Source of the DNA: Salipiger profundus
Lineage (GTDB): Bacteria; Pseudomonadota; Alphaproteobacteria; Rhodobacterales; Rhodobacteraceae
Length of the DNA stretch: 64,000 nucleotides
Direction of reading: 5' to 3'
Assembly: GCF_001969385.1 (NCBI RefSeq)
Contig: NZ_CP014796.1
Span: 3,489,501-3,553,500, forward strand
Position 1 is the first letter of the stretch, and every line of letters begins with the position of its first letter. Positions 26,868 to 34,833 of this stretch are shown in pieces. The notes beneath the pieces are model-generated. The model was not told the DNA's origin. It was given only the letters and a program-made list of their open reading frames with translations, and did no database searches. The position numbers and the translations under genes were made by a program.

Positions 26868-27086
26868 ATGCTCAACAACATCGGCCTTCCCGGCCTTCTG
26901 CTGATCGCCGTCGTGGTGCTGGTTCTGTTCGGCCGCGGCAAGATTTCCAACCTCATGGGTGAGGTCGGCAAGGGCATCACCGCCTTCAAGAAGGGCGTGA
27001 GCGAGGGCTCCAAGGAGCTCGAGGACGACAAGGCCGAGGGCGCCCGTGACGTGACGCCCGCGGAAGACGAAAAAGACAAGGTGTAA
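26868..27086 (+). CDS. tatA: Sec-independent translocase protein TatA
   Basis: The 72-residue protein has an N-terminal TM helix ([20 protein letters not shown]) followed by the FGRGKI hinge, an amphipathic helix and an acidic-basic tail. It is the pore-forming component of twin-arginine translocation. The GAGAGGAGA ribosome-binding site is strong. It heads a tatABC operon with a 6-bp gap to tatB. At least the two large molybdenum hydroxylase subunits in this window carry Tat signals and would need this system. Confidence 0.96.
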   Translation: MLNNIGLPGLLLIAVVVLVLFGRGKISNLMGEVGKGITAFKKGVSEGSKELEDDKAEGARDVTPAEDEKDKV

Positions 27087-27092
27087 GCCCGG

Positions 27093-27590
27093 ATGCTGGA
27101 TCTTGGATGGTCCGAGCTTCTGGTCATCGGCATCGTCGCGCTGATCGTCGTCGGCCCCAAGGACCTGCCGGTGCTGTTCCGCAACCTCGGCCGGTTCATG
27201 GGCAAGGCCCGCGGCATGGCGCGCGAATTCTCGCGCGCGATGAACGACGCCGCGGACGAGAGCGGCGTGCGCGACGTTGCGAAGACCTTCAAGAGCGCGA
27301 CGAACCCGATGGGTTCGGCGATGGACAGCGTGAAGGATGCGGCGCGGGGCATGACCGACCCGAGGCCGCCGTCGAAGACCGCCGGGCTCAAGGAAGATCC
27401 CGGCGCGAAGGAAGCCGCGGCGCCCGATCCCGAGCGCGAAGCGGCGAAGCGCCGGATCGAGGCGAGCGCCGCACGCAGCGCTGCGGACCGGCAGCGGCGC
27501 GAGGCCGAGGCCGCCGCGAAGCGGGCCGAGGAATCGGCGGCCAAGGCGGCCGAACTGGAAGAGTCGCTGAAAAAAGATGGTGAGGCATGA
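27093..27590 (+). CDS. tatB: Sec-independent translocase protein TatB
   Basis: The 165-residue protein opens [20 protein letters not shown] and has the conserved [14 protein letters not shown] hinge and amphipathic helix. A long Ala/Glu/Arg-rich helical tail (about 105-160) probably forms a coiled coil. TatB with TatC forms the receptor complex for twin-arginine signals. The stop overlaps the tatC start (ATGA), showing translational coupling. Confidence 0.96.
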   Translation: MLDLGWSELLVIGIVALIVVGPKDLPVLFRNLGRFMGKARGMAREFSRAMNDAADESGVRDVAKTFKSATNPMGSAMDSVKDAARGMTDPRPPSKTAGLKEDPGAKEAAAPDPEREAAKRRIEASAARSAADRQRREAEAAAKRAEESAAKAAELEESLKKDGEA

Positions 27591-28579
27591 GCCAGGCAGA
27601 CCATGACGAGATCGAGGACAGCTCGGCGCCGCTGATCGAGCATCTTGCGGAGCTGCGAACGCGGCTCATCCGCTCGGTGATCGCCTTCATCATCGGGATC
27701 GTGCTGGCCTTTACCGTGGCGGAGCCGATCCTGCAGTTCCTGCTGGGACCGATCGAGGAAACCCTGCGCACCTTGGGCGACCCGTCGCCGACGATGCAAT
27801 ACACCAGCCCGCAGGAATACCTGTTCACGCTGTTCCGCATCTCGATGGTGTTCGGCTTCGCGCTGGCCTTCCCGGTGATTTCCTACCAGCTCTGGCGCTT
27901 CGTGGCGCCGGGGCTCTACAAGTCCGAGAAGGGCGCCTTCCTGCCCTTCCTCGTGGCCTCTCCGGTGATGTTCCTGCTGGGCGCGAGCTTCGCGCATTTC
28001 GTGGTGACCCCGCTGGCGATGGCCTTCTTCCTCGGCTTCGCGGACGTCTCGTCGATCTTCGCGAACCTCGTCTCGACCGCGGCCGACCGGGTGGCCGACG
28101 GCGTGTCGGGCGTGCCCGCGACCTCGGAACCGGCGATGGTTCCCGAAACTGTCGAGGGCATCAAGATCACCTTCTTCGGCAAGGTGAACGAGAGCCTCGA
28201 CATCACGCTGAAGTTTATCATCGCCTTCGGGCTGTGCTTCCAGCTGCCGGTGCTGCTGACGCTTATGGGCAAGGCCGGGCTGGTCTCGGCCGAGGGGCTC
28301 GGATCGGTGCGCAAGTACGCCGTGGTGGCGATCCTGGTGCTCGCTGCGCTGGTGACGCCGCCGGACGTGACCACGCAGGGCATTCTCTTCGTGGTGGTCT
28401 ACGGGCTCTACGAGGTGTCGATCTTCCTGGTGCGCATGGTCGAACGCAAGCGCGAGGCCGAGCTGCGCGAGCAGGGCCTCTGGTTCGAGGACGAGCCGGA
28501 CACCGAGAACGATCCGATGTTCAAGGAGTTCGACGAGGACGACGACGAACCGGAAGATGACGAGGACCGGTCCAAGTGA
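27587..28579 (+). CDS. tatC: Sec-independent translocase protein TatC
   Basis: This 330-residue polytopic protein has the N-terminal signal-recognition motif [17 protein letters not shown] and about six TM helices, including the [13 protein letters not shown] region. The C-terminal TM region contains [20 protein letters not shown]. It is longer than the about 255-residue E. coli protein. A periplasmic insertion lies around residues 155-190, and there is a strongly acidic C-terminal tail ([17 protein letters not shown]). The tail is probably cytoplasmic. The stop overlaps the start of the next gene (ATGA-type), so the DUF815 ATPase is in the same operon. Confidence 0.96.
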   Translation: MSQADHDEIEDSSAPLIEHLAELRTRLIRSVIAFIIGIVLAFTVAEPILQFLLGPIEETLRTLGDPSPTMQYTSPQEYLFTLFRISMVFGFALAFPVISYQLWRFVAPGLYKSEKGAFLPFLVASPVMFLLGASFAHFVVTPLAMAFFLGFADVSSIFANLVSTAADRVADGVSGVPATSEPAMVPETVEGIKITFFGKVNESLDITLKFIIAFGLCFQLPVLLTLMGKAGLVSAEGLGSVRKYAVVAILVLAALVTPPDVTTQGILFVVVYGLYEVSIFLVRMVERKREAELREQGLWFEDEPDTENDPMFKEFDEDDDEPEDDEDRSK

Positions 28580-29427
28580 GCAAACCGACCCTGAAACGTA
28601 TCGCGGCGGCGCTGGAGCGTATGGCTCCAGCGCCGCTCGCGGCCCCCGACTTCGACGCGGCCGAGGCCTTTGTCTGGCACGTCGATCCGGACCGGCTGGA
28701 GCCGGTGGCGCAGGTCAACCGCGTGCCGCTCGAGCTGCTGCTGGGCATCGACCGCACTCGTGACACGCTGTTCCAGAACACCGCCCAGTTCGCGCGCGGC
28801 CTGCCGGCCAACAACGCGCTGCTCTGGGGGGCGCGGGGGATGGGCAAGTCGAGCCTGGTCAAGGCGGTCTGCGCCGAGATCCGGGCGAAGGGCGATGACC
28901 TGAAGCTTGTCGAGCTGCAGCGCGAGGATCTTGGCTCCGTGTCGCGGCTGCTGAACCTGCTGAGGCGCTCGGACAAACGCTTCGTGCTGTTCTGCGACGA
29001 CCTGTCGTTCAGCCATGACGACCAGCATTACAAGAGCCTCAAGGCGGTGCTCGATGGCGGCATCGAGGGCCGGCCGGACAACGTGCTGTTCTACGCCACC
29101 TCGAACCGGCGGCACCTGATGCCGCGGGACATGATCGAGAACGAGCGCGGCTCGGCGATCAACCCGTCGGAATCGACCGAGGAAAAGGTCTCGCTTTCGG
29201 ACCGCTTCGGCCTGTGGCTGGGGTTCCACCCCTGTTCGCAGGACGAGTATCTCGACATGATCCGGGGCTATTGCGCCGCCTACGGCGTCGCGGTCGCCGA
29301 GGACGAGTTGCGGGCCGAGGCGATCGAGTGGCAGGCGACGCGTGGGGCGCGCTCGGGCCGGGTGGCCTGGCAGTTCTTCACCGATCTCGCTGGTCGCAAG
29401 GGCGTCTCGCTGGGCCTGGCGGGCTGA
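28576..29427 (+). CDS. DUF815-family AAA+ ATPase
   Basis: The 283-residue cytosolic protein has a Walker A (LLWGARGMGKSSLVKAVCAE), a Walker B-like FVLFCDDLSF and the DUF815 block FYATSNRRHLMPRDMIENE. The preceding DRFGLWLGFHPCSQDEYLDM is also characteristic. DUF815 proteins are AAA+ ATPases of unknown role, commonly next to tat or nearby housekeeping genes in alphaproteobacteria. Overlap with tatC suggests co-translation, but no mechanistic link to Tat is established. The operon ends with a strong terminator at 29536-29575. Confidence 0.85.
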   Translation: MSKPTLKRIAAALERMAPAPLAAPDFDAAEAFVWHVDPDRLEPVAQVNRVPLELLLGIDRTRDTLFQNTAQFARGLPANNALLWGARGMGKSSLVKAVCAEIRAKGDDLKLVELQREDLGSVSRLLNLLRRSDKRFVLFCDDLSFSHDDQHYKSLKAVLDGGIEGRPDNVLFYATSNRRHLMPRDMIENERGSAINPSESTEEKVSLSDRFGLWLGFHPCSQDEYLDMIRGYCAAYGVAVAEDELRAEAIEWQATRGARSGRVAWQFFTDLAGRKGVSLGLAG

Positions 29428-29535
29428 GAGGCGCGCGCCTCCGGGCGCTCCCGCCCACCCGACCCCGCACCCGGAGGCGCGCGCGTCCCGGCATGGAGAG
29501 GGTCGGCTTGTCCAATCTGGTTTGAAAACTGCAAA

Positions 29536-29575
29536 GAGGCGCCTGAGGGGCAGGTCTGCCCTCGAGGCGCCTTTT
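29536..29575 (+). terminator. Intrinsic terminator after the tat operon
   Basis: AGGCGCCT repeats as the two arms of an outer stem, with an inner stem of GAGGGGCAG and CTGCCCTC (one bulge), followed by TTTT. Confidence 0.8.
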
Positions 29576-29687
29576 CGAGTGTGGGGGCGGGCCGCTCCGC
29601 CTCAAGGACGCCTTGCGGCGCCGCCTCCGGCGGTCGCGCCTGTCGGGCACGCTCCTTGACCCGGAGCCGCCCGACGGCGTTCTGCGA

Positions 29688-30902
29688 TCACCGCAGGAAT
29701 GTCATCGGATCGACGCTGTCGAAGCCCTTGCGGACCTCGAAGTGCAGGAAGCTCGGGTCGCCCGCGCGGACCTTGCCGATGCTCTGGCCGCGGCTGACCG
29801 CGTCGCCCTTCTGCACGCTCAGGTTGTCGACGTGGGTGTAGATCGACAGCACGTCGTCAGGGTGGCGGATGACCACGATCTGCACGTTCTCGGTGTTGGT
29901 GGTGATCGCCGCGACCTTGCCGCTGGCCGCCGCCTTCACCGCGGTGCCTGCCGGCGCCGAGATGTCGATGCCGTCGTTCCTGCCCTTGCTGTACTCGCGG
30001 ATGATGCTGCCGCTTACCGGCATCGACATCGACGCGTTGGCGCTGCTTTCCTGAGCGGCCTCCTCCTGACCGATTTCGGCAACGGGTTTTGCCGCGACCT
30101 CCTGCTCGGCCTTTGCCGCAGTTTCGGCGACCGAGGGCTGGTTGCTGGGCAGCGGCTGCGAGGCCGAGGGCGGTTGCGGCGTCGGCGAGCCCGCGCCGGG
30201 GGCCGTCGTCGGTTCCGGGGTGCTGCGCGGCGCGCTGGCGGTCTGCTCGACCACCGGGATCAGGAGATACTGGCCCTCGCGCAGGGTGTAGCCGCTGTCG
30301 AGGCCGTTCCATTCGGCCAGCGAACGCGGGGTGACGTTGTAGAGCCGCGCGATGGTATAGGCGGTCTCGCCCCGGGCCACCTTGTGGCGGACCGGTTCGA
30401 CCCCGGCCTGCGCGGCGGGCTGGTTCGACCGCTGCGTCTGCGTCGCCGGTGCGCTGTCGATGGCATTGCTTGCGAGCGTGGTGATGTCGACGTCGGCGGC
30501 GGGCCGGATCGGACCGGTGGTCGTGGCGCCCGTCGCGGGCGACGGCTCGGACACCCGGCGGGGCAGGGCGACGATCTCGCCGTCGCGCAGCGTGTCGGAG
30601 GGCTGCACGCCGTTGTAGCGCGCCAGCTCGCCCGCCGGCAGGCCGACGCGGCCGGCGACGTCGCTGATCGTGTCGTTACGACGGGCCACGGCAACCTGGT
30701 AGTTCGGATAGGAGATCACGCCGCGATTGTCGGGCTGCGGCCGGTCCCCCATCGCCGAGAGCGCGGCCTCGCTGGTGTCGACCGGGCCGCCCATGCGGCC
30801 GCGCATGTCATAGTCGATCGGCCCCGAGCAGGCACCGAGAGCTGCGACCAACGCCAGGGGGGCGCCGAGACGAAGGGGAAGGGGGCGAAAAATGCTGTCC
30901 AT
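29688..30902 (-). CDS. NlpD-like LysM/M23 lipoprotein, catalytically degenerate
   Basis: The 404-residue envelope protein has a lipobox (LVAALGACSG) after a signal helix. Two LysM peptidoglycan-binding modules follow (about 65-112, VARRNDTISDVAGRVGLPAG; about 170-215, HKVARGETAYTIARLYNVTP), then a Pro/Ser/Gln/Glu-rich linker. The C-terminal domain (about 295-400) is of M23/LytM type. Zinc ligands appear lost: the usual HxGxD reads NDGID, and the HxH motif reads FLHF. This is the pattern of EnvC/NlpD-type amidase activators rather than active endopeptidases. It lies downstream of surE-pcm, the same neighbourhood as nlpD in many proteobacteria. Role inferred: activator of cell-division amidases. 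Confidence 0.85.
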   Translation of the reverse strand: MDSIFRPLPLRLGAPLALVAALGACSGPIDYDMRGRMGGPVDTSEAALSAMGDRPQPDNRGVISYPNYQVAVARRNDTISDVAGRVGLPAGELARYNGVQPSDTLRDGEIVALPRRVSEPSPATGATTTGPIRPAADVDITTLASNAIDSAPATQTQRSNQPAAQAGVEPVRHKVARGETAYTIARLYNVTPRSLAEWNGLDSGYTLREGQYLLIPVVEQTASAPRSTPEPTTAPGAGSPTPQPPSASQPLPSNQPSVAETAAKAEQEVAAKPVAEIGQEEAAQESSANASMSMPVSGSIIREYSKGRNDGIDISAPAGTAVKAAASGKVAAITTNTENVQIVVIRHPDDVLSIYTHVDNLSVQKGDAVSRGQSIGKVRAGDPSFLHFEVRKGFDSVDPMTFLR

Positions 30903-30970
30903 CTCGATGTCCTCGGATGCGCCCCTTGTCCCGGGGCGTCACGTCTAGTCATGTCAAAACGCCGGAGAGG

Positions 30971-31615
30971 TCAGCTGTCCTTGGCCAGCCCCTCAACCAG
31001 CGGTACGAAGCGCACGGGGCGCAGCTCGTCGTAGTCGTAGCCCTGTTCGGTCCGCGTTACGCGGATCAGGCGCTGGACGGCGTCGGACTGCCCCACCGGC
31101 AGGACCATGATACCGCCGATGCGCAGCTGGGCCAAGAGCGGGCCGGGCGGATCTTCGGCGGCTGCCGTGACGAGAATGCGGTCGAACGGCGCCTGGTCCG
31201 GCAGTCCGAAGCTGCCGTCGGCGGTAAAGGCGGTGATGTTGGAGAGGTCGAGCGTGTCGAACACCCGCCGCGCCTCGGCCACGAGCCGCCGATGCCGGTC
31301 GACCGTGTAGACCCTGCGCGCGAGCTGGCTGAGGATCGCCGCCTGGTAGCCGGAGCCCGTGCCGACCTCGAGCACCTTCTCGCGCCCCGACAGTTGCAGC
31401 GCCTGGGTCATCAGCCCGACGACCGACGGCTGCGAAATGGTCTGGCCGCAGGGGATCGGCAGCGGCATGTCCTCGTAGGCGCGCTCGGTGAAATAGCCGG
31501 TGACAAAGGCACCCCGGTCGATCTTTTCCATCGCCTGCAGCACGCTTTGCTCGGTCACCCCCTGCGAGCGCAGCGCGAAGACGAACTGCATCTTGGCCTC
31601 GGCGTCGAAACTCAT
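30971..31615 (-). CDS. pcm: Protein-L-isoaspartate O-methyltransferase
   Basis: The 214-residue SAM-dependent enzyme methylates isoaspartyl residues in damaged proteins. It has [20 protein letters not shown], the SAM-binding motif [15 protein letters not shown] and the post-motif [20 protein letters not shown]. Its ATG overlaps the surE stop (ATGA), so the two are translationally coupled. The order surE-pcm-nlpD-like is a widespread conserved gene string. Confidence 0.96.
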   Translation of the reverse strand: MSFDAEAKMQFVFALRSQGVTEQSVLQAMEKIDRGAFVTGYFTERAYEDMPLPIPCGQTISQPSVVGLMTQALQLSGREKVLEVGTGSGYQAAILSQLARRVYTVDRHRRLVAEARRVFDTLDLSNITAFTADGSFGLPDQAPFDRILVTAAAEDPPGPLLAQLRIGGIMVLPVGQSDAVQRLIRVTRTEQGYDYDELRPVRFVPLVEGLAKDS

Positions 31616-32397
31616 GCGAAGGCGTCCTTCAGCCCGTCGAAGGCGTCATGCGCAGTGAAATCCGCCCGCATCGGTGTGACCGAGACATAGCCCCCGAGGT
31701 TGGCGTCGGCATCGCTGTCGGGCGTCGCCGCGGCCCGCTGGTCGCCGCCCCGGATCCACAGGAAGCGGCGCCCCGAGGGCGACAGGTGCGGCTCGGTCGA
31801 GAACGATGTGCCGTGCCGCTTGCCCTGCCTGGTGAGGCGCACGCCCTTCACGGCATCGGCGCTGCAGGGCGGGAAGTTCACGTTCCAGAACATCGGGTAG
31901 TCCTGAACCTGCGCGGCGGGCGCGGCGAGAATCTGCCGGATGACCGCCGCGCCATGCGTGGCGGCGGCCTCGAAGGGGTTCTCGAGATCGCGCGTGGCGG
32001 GTCCGAGATACTGCGACAGCGCGATCGCCGGCAGACCCTGCAGCGAGCCCTCGAGCGCGCCGCCGAGCGTGCCCGAGTAGAGCACGTTCTCGGCCGAGTT
32101 GTTTCCGCGGTTCACACCCGACAGCACGAGGTCCGGGCGCGCGTCCTTCATCACGTCATGCACGCCCGCGAGCACGCAATCGGCGGGGCTGCCCTCGGCC
32201 GCCCAGCGGCGGGGGCCCATCTCGACGATCATCATCGGGTGGGTGTAGCTGATGCAATGCGCGACCCCTGACTGCTCGAAGGCGGGGGCGACGGTCCAGA
32301 CCTCGCCATCCGGGCCGGCGATCTCTGCGGCGATGGTCTCCAGAACGGCGAGCCCGGGCGCGTTGATCCCGTCGTCGTTGGTGATGAGAATGCGCAT
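31612..32397 (-). CDS. surE: 5'/3'-nucleotidase SurE
   Basis: The 261-residue metal-dependent survival-protein phosphatase opens [16 protein letters not shown], whose DD pair binds the metal. It also has the [20 protein letters not shown] motif. SurE removes phosphate from nucleoside monophosphates. The ATG at 32397 was chosen because family members begin exactly at MRIL; a longer frame reaches back to 32532 but is rich in Arg and Pro and lacks homology. First gene of the surE-pcm-nlpD-like string. Confidence 0.96.
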   Translation of the reverse strand: MRILITNDDGINAPGLAVLETIAAEIAGPDGEVWTVAPAFEQSGVAHCISYTHPMMIVEMGPRRWAAEGSPADCVLAGVHDVMKDARPDLVLSGVNRGNNSAENVLYSGTLGGALEGSLQGLPAIALSQYLGPATRDLENPFEAAATHGAAVIRQILAAPAAQVQDYPMFWNVNFPPCSADAVKGVRLTRQGKRHGTSFSTEPHLSPSGRRFLWIRGGDQRAAATPDSDADANLGGYVSVTPMRADFTAHDAFDGLKDAFA

Positions 32398-32740
32398 GAA
32401 GACCCCCGTGTTTGGCTCTGCATAGGCAAAGTGGTGCAGGGGGGCAAGCCGGGCTACCCGCTTGCCGCCGAGCCGGTGCCTTCGGGCAACGCTTGCCGTG
32501 TCGGGCCGGTCCCGGCGGGCTTCGGAGCTCAACTTTTCGGGGGAGGCCCGCGCCCGACGGCCGCGTGGCCGCAGCCGGTCGGGGCGACCGGTTCGTGCGG
32601 GGCCCGAGGCTGCGGCCGGCGGAAGACCACGAGACCCTGGGGGCGCTTCGCTCCAGCGCCTGAGCGCGCATCTTCACACCCCTCGAGAGCGGTGCATCCG
32701 ACCGCCCTGCACGGCGTCGAAAATTCCTGAAGAAAAGTGC
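32398..32740. other. GC-rich intergenic region between surE and tRNA-Ser
   Basis: About 340 bp hold no gene that I can support. Open frames here are composition artefacts. The surE promoter is presumably inside but was not resolved. Confidence 0.45.
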
Positions 32741-32769
32741 TTGTCACTCTCCGGCTGACCGCATAGACA
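32741..32769 (+). promoter_or_regulatory. Promoter for tRNA-Ser
   Basis: TTGTCA (32741-32746) and TAGACA (32764-32769) have a 17-bp spacer and end 7 bp before the tRNA 5' end. The -35 is identical to that before tRNA-Gly. Confidence 0.5.
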
Positions 32770-32776
32770 CGCCGGC

Positions 32777-32866
32777 GGAGACGTGGCCGAGTGGTCGAAG
32801 GCGCTCCCCTGCTAAGGGAGTAGGCCCGGAAGGGTCTCGAGGGTTCGAATCCCTTCGTCTCCGCCA
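32777..32866 (+). tRNA. tRNA-Ser (GCT anticodon)
   Basis: This 90-nt class II tRNA has acceptor stem GGAGACG/CGTCTCC, D arm TGGCCGAGTGGTCGAAGGC, anticodon loop CTGCTAA (GCT), a long variable arm (TAGGCCCGGAAGGGTCTC) and GGTTCGAATCC T arm. The 3' CCA is encoded. Confidence 0.97.
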
Positions 32867-33118
32867 TTTTCCTCGCTAACGTTGGCCTGAGGTCCGGACC
32901 GTTTTACGGTGTGCCGTGGTGGTTCGGAATTGATCGATCATGGATCGGCTCTGCGCGCGAAACCGGGCGGACCTTGCGCCGAAACGCGTCCAGCCACGTT
33001 GAGGCGCTTTCATGTTGTTGGCATCCGACGCTCGGTTACAGCTTCGTCGTCTCGTCTGCAGTGGGCCGGCTCGCGGGAGCTCTGCCTGCCAAGACTGGAC
33101 GCCCCGGGTTGGCACGTC

Positions 33119-34018
33119 TTACTTGGGCAAGTCGAACAGCCGGCGGGGGCCGGGGCGCCAGAGCCTTACTTCGAAGGGAACGGGGGCTGCGCGGCTCTTC
33201 AGGGCGACCACGGCCTCACGGGTGAAATGCGCGCCGCCGGACGCAAGCGCCTCGGCGTGGATGCGGTAGAGACCCGAGCCGCGCACCGGGGCGCCGGGGG
33301 GCGTCACGAGCAGCGCAGGCGTTTCGGTCAGTTGCGACATGGCTCTGCCGGGAGCGGAAAATGGTGTCTGCAGGGTGGAGGCGGTGGCATCCATCGCAAG
33401 GCGGACCAGCGGTGGCGCCGATGCGAGCACGGGTCTCGCGCGTCCGGTGTAGACCGTAACCACCGGTGCGATCTGCTCCAGAAGCTCGGGCGCGATGCCC
33501 GGCACGTTGCCGAGGTCGCCCACGCCGGAAAAAGCGGAGGCCGGACGCAGCCCCGTGCCGCCGACGCGGGCGGCCTCGGTCCGGCGCGCCTCGCGGTAGG
33601 CGGTCGTGGCGGCGGCAATACGCTCGGGGTCGGCCGCGCCGGCGGCGTCGAAGAGGCCTGCGAGCAACGCCTCCGATGCCTGGTTGATATCGATGCGTCC
33701 AAGCTCGTCCGAGACCTCGACGCGCAACTCGGCGTCTCCGAAGCGCCAGCCGTAGATCCCGCCGTCGGTGCGCCACGTTCCGGGCGCGGCGGCGATTTCG
33801 TAGAGCGCGCGGCGAAGCCCTGCGTCGGCCGCAAGCTCGGCATGAGTCGCGTCGGTGACGTTGCGAACCAGCTGCAGGTCGCCGCGTGAAAGACGCGTGA
33901 CGCTGCCCGCGACCAGCGCGAGGATCACCGCGGTCCAGAGCACCATGACAAGCGCAAGCCCGCGCTGGCCCGCGCGCGTCGGGCGCCAGAAGCGGTGCCT
34001 GTGGTCTGTCCCGGCCAT
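33119..34018 (-). CDS. gspK: Type II secretion minor pseudopilin GspK
   Basis: The 299-residue protein has a basic leader (WRPTRAGQRG) followed by the pseudopilin helix LALVMVLWTAVILALVAGSV. The helix lacks Glu at +5, which is normal for GspK, the tip subunit of the pseudopilus. The large globular domain contains ELGRIDINQASEALL and NVPGIAPELL, the helix-hairpin-helix-like GspK hallmarks. ATG 34018 gives the leader; longer frames upstream overlap the divergent prepilin peptidase. It is separated from the main gsp operon by the prepilin peptidase gene on the other strand. Confidence 0.88.
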   Translation of the reverse strand: MAGTDHRHRFWRPTRAGQRGLALVMVLWTAVILALVAGSVTRLSRGDLQLVRNVTDATHAELAADAGLRRALYEIAAAPGTWRTDGGIYGWRFGDAELRVEVSDELGRIDINQASEALLAGLFDAAGAADPERIAAATTAYREARRTEAARVGGTGLRPASAFSGVGDLGNVPGIAPELLEQIAPVVTVYTGRARPVLASAPPLVRLAMDATASTLQTPFSAPGRAMSQLTETPALLVTPPGAPVRGSGLYRIHAEALASGGAHFTREAVVALKSRAAPVPFEVRLWRPGPRRLFDLPK

Positions 34019-34080
34019 GATCCTCGATGCCCGATGGACCGGGCAGGTCTCTTGCCCGGTGTGCGACCCGAGGATACTCC

Positions 34081-34830
34081 ATGGACATGGGCGGCTCAAT
34101 CTTCCTGCTTGTCGCAGCTCCCTTCGTGGGCAGCTTCCTCGGCGTGCTTGTCGAGCGTCTGCCCGTGGGCCGGCCGGTGGTGATGGGACGGTCGCACTGC
34201 GATGCCTGCGGACACGCGCTGGGGCCGCTGGAGCTGCTGCCGGTGGTGAGCTGGCTGCTGTCGCGACGGCGGTGCCGCCATTGCGGGGCGCGGTTGTCGC
34301 TCTTCTACCCGATGATCGAGCTTGCCGCCTCGCTCGTGGCGGCATGGGCGCTGGTCGTCGTGCCGTGGCCGCTTGCCGCTGCCACGGCGGGCCTGGGATG
34401 GGTGCTTCTGGCGCTCGCCGAGATCGACCTCCGCCACCTGATCCTGCCCGATGTCCTGACACTGCCGCTGATGCTCGCGGGGCTGGTGCTTGCCGCTTTC
34501 ACGCCGCAGATGCAGCTTGCGGATCACCTTGTCGGCGCGGTCGCGGGCTTCCTCGTCCTCTGGCTGGTAGCGACGCTCTACCGGCGGCTGCGCGGTCGCG
34601 AGGGGCTGGGGCTCGGCGATGCCAAGCTCTTTGCTGCCGCCGGCGCCTGGGTCGGCTGGCAGGGGCTTGCCTCGGTGCTGCTGATCGGGGCCGTGGGCGG
34701 GCTGCTCTGGGCGATTGCCGCCGTGGCCGTCGGACGGGGCAGGGCGCCGCACGAGCCGTTGGGCTTTGGGCCGTTCCTTGCCGCCGGTCTCTGGCTCACC
34801 TGGCTCTACGGACCGCTGGGGCTGTCGTGA
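34081..34830 (+). CDS. gspO: Type IV prepilin peptidase (GspO/PilD)
   Basis: This 249-residue polytopic aspartic protease cleaves and N-methylates pseudopilins. The cytoplasmic zinc-binding loop has CDACG and CRHCG. The catalytic Asp residues are in ALAEIDLRHLILPD and GLGLGDAKLFAA (the GxGD motif). ATG 34081 gives the short N-terminus before the first TM helix (IFLLVAAPFVGSFLGVLVER). It lies on the strand opposite to the rest of the gsp genes, 62 bp from gspK and 3 bp tail-to-tail with gspD. It should process gspG, H, I, J and K here. Confidence 0.92.
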   Translation: MDMGGSIFLLVAAPFVGSFLGVLVERLPVGRPVVMGRSHCDACGHALGPLELLPVVSWLLSRRRCRHCGARLSLFYPMIELAASLVAAWALVVVPWPLAAATAGLGWVLLALAEIDLRHLILPDVLTLPLMLAGLVLAAFTPQMQLADHLVGAVAGFLVLWLVATLYRRLRGREGLGLGDAKLFAAAGAWVGWQGLASVLLIGAVGGLLWAIAAVAVGRGRAPHEPLGFGPFLAAGLWLTWLYGPLGLS

Positions 34831-34833
34831 CGC

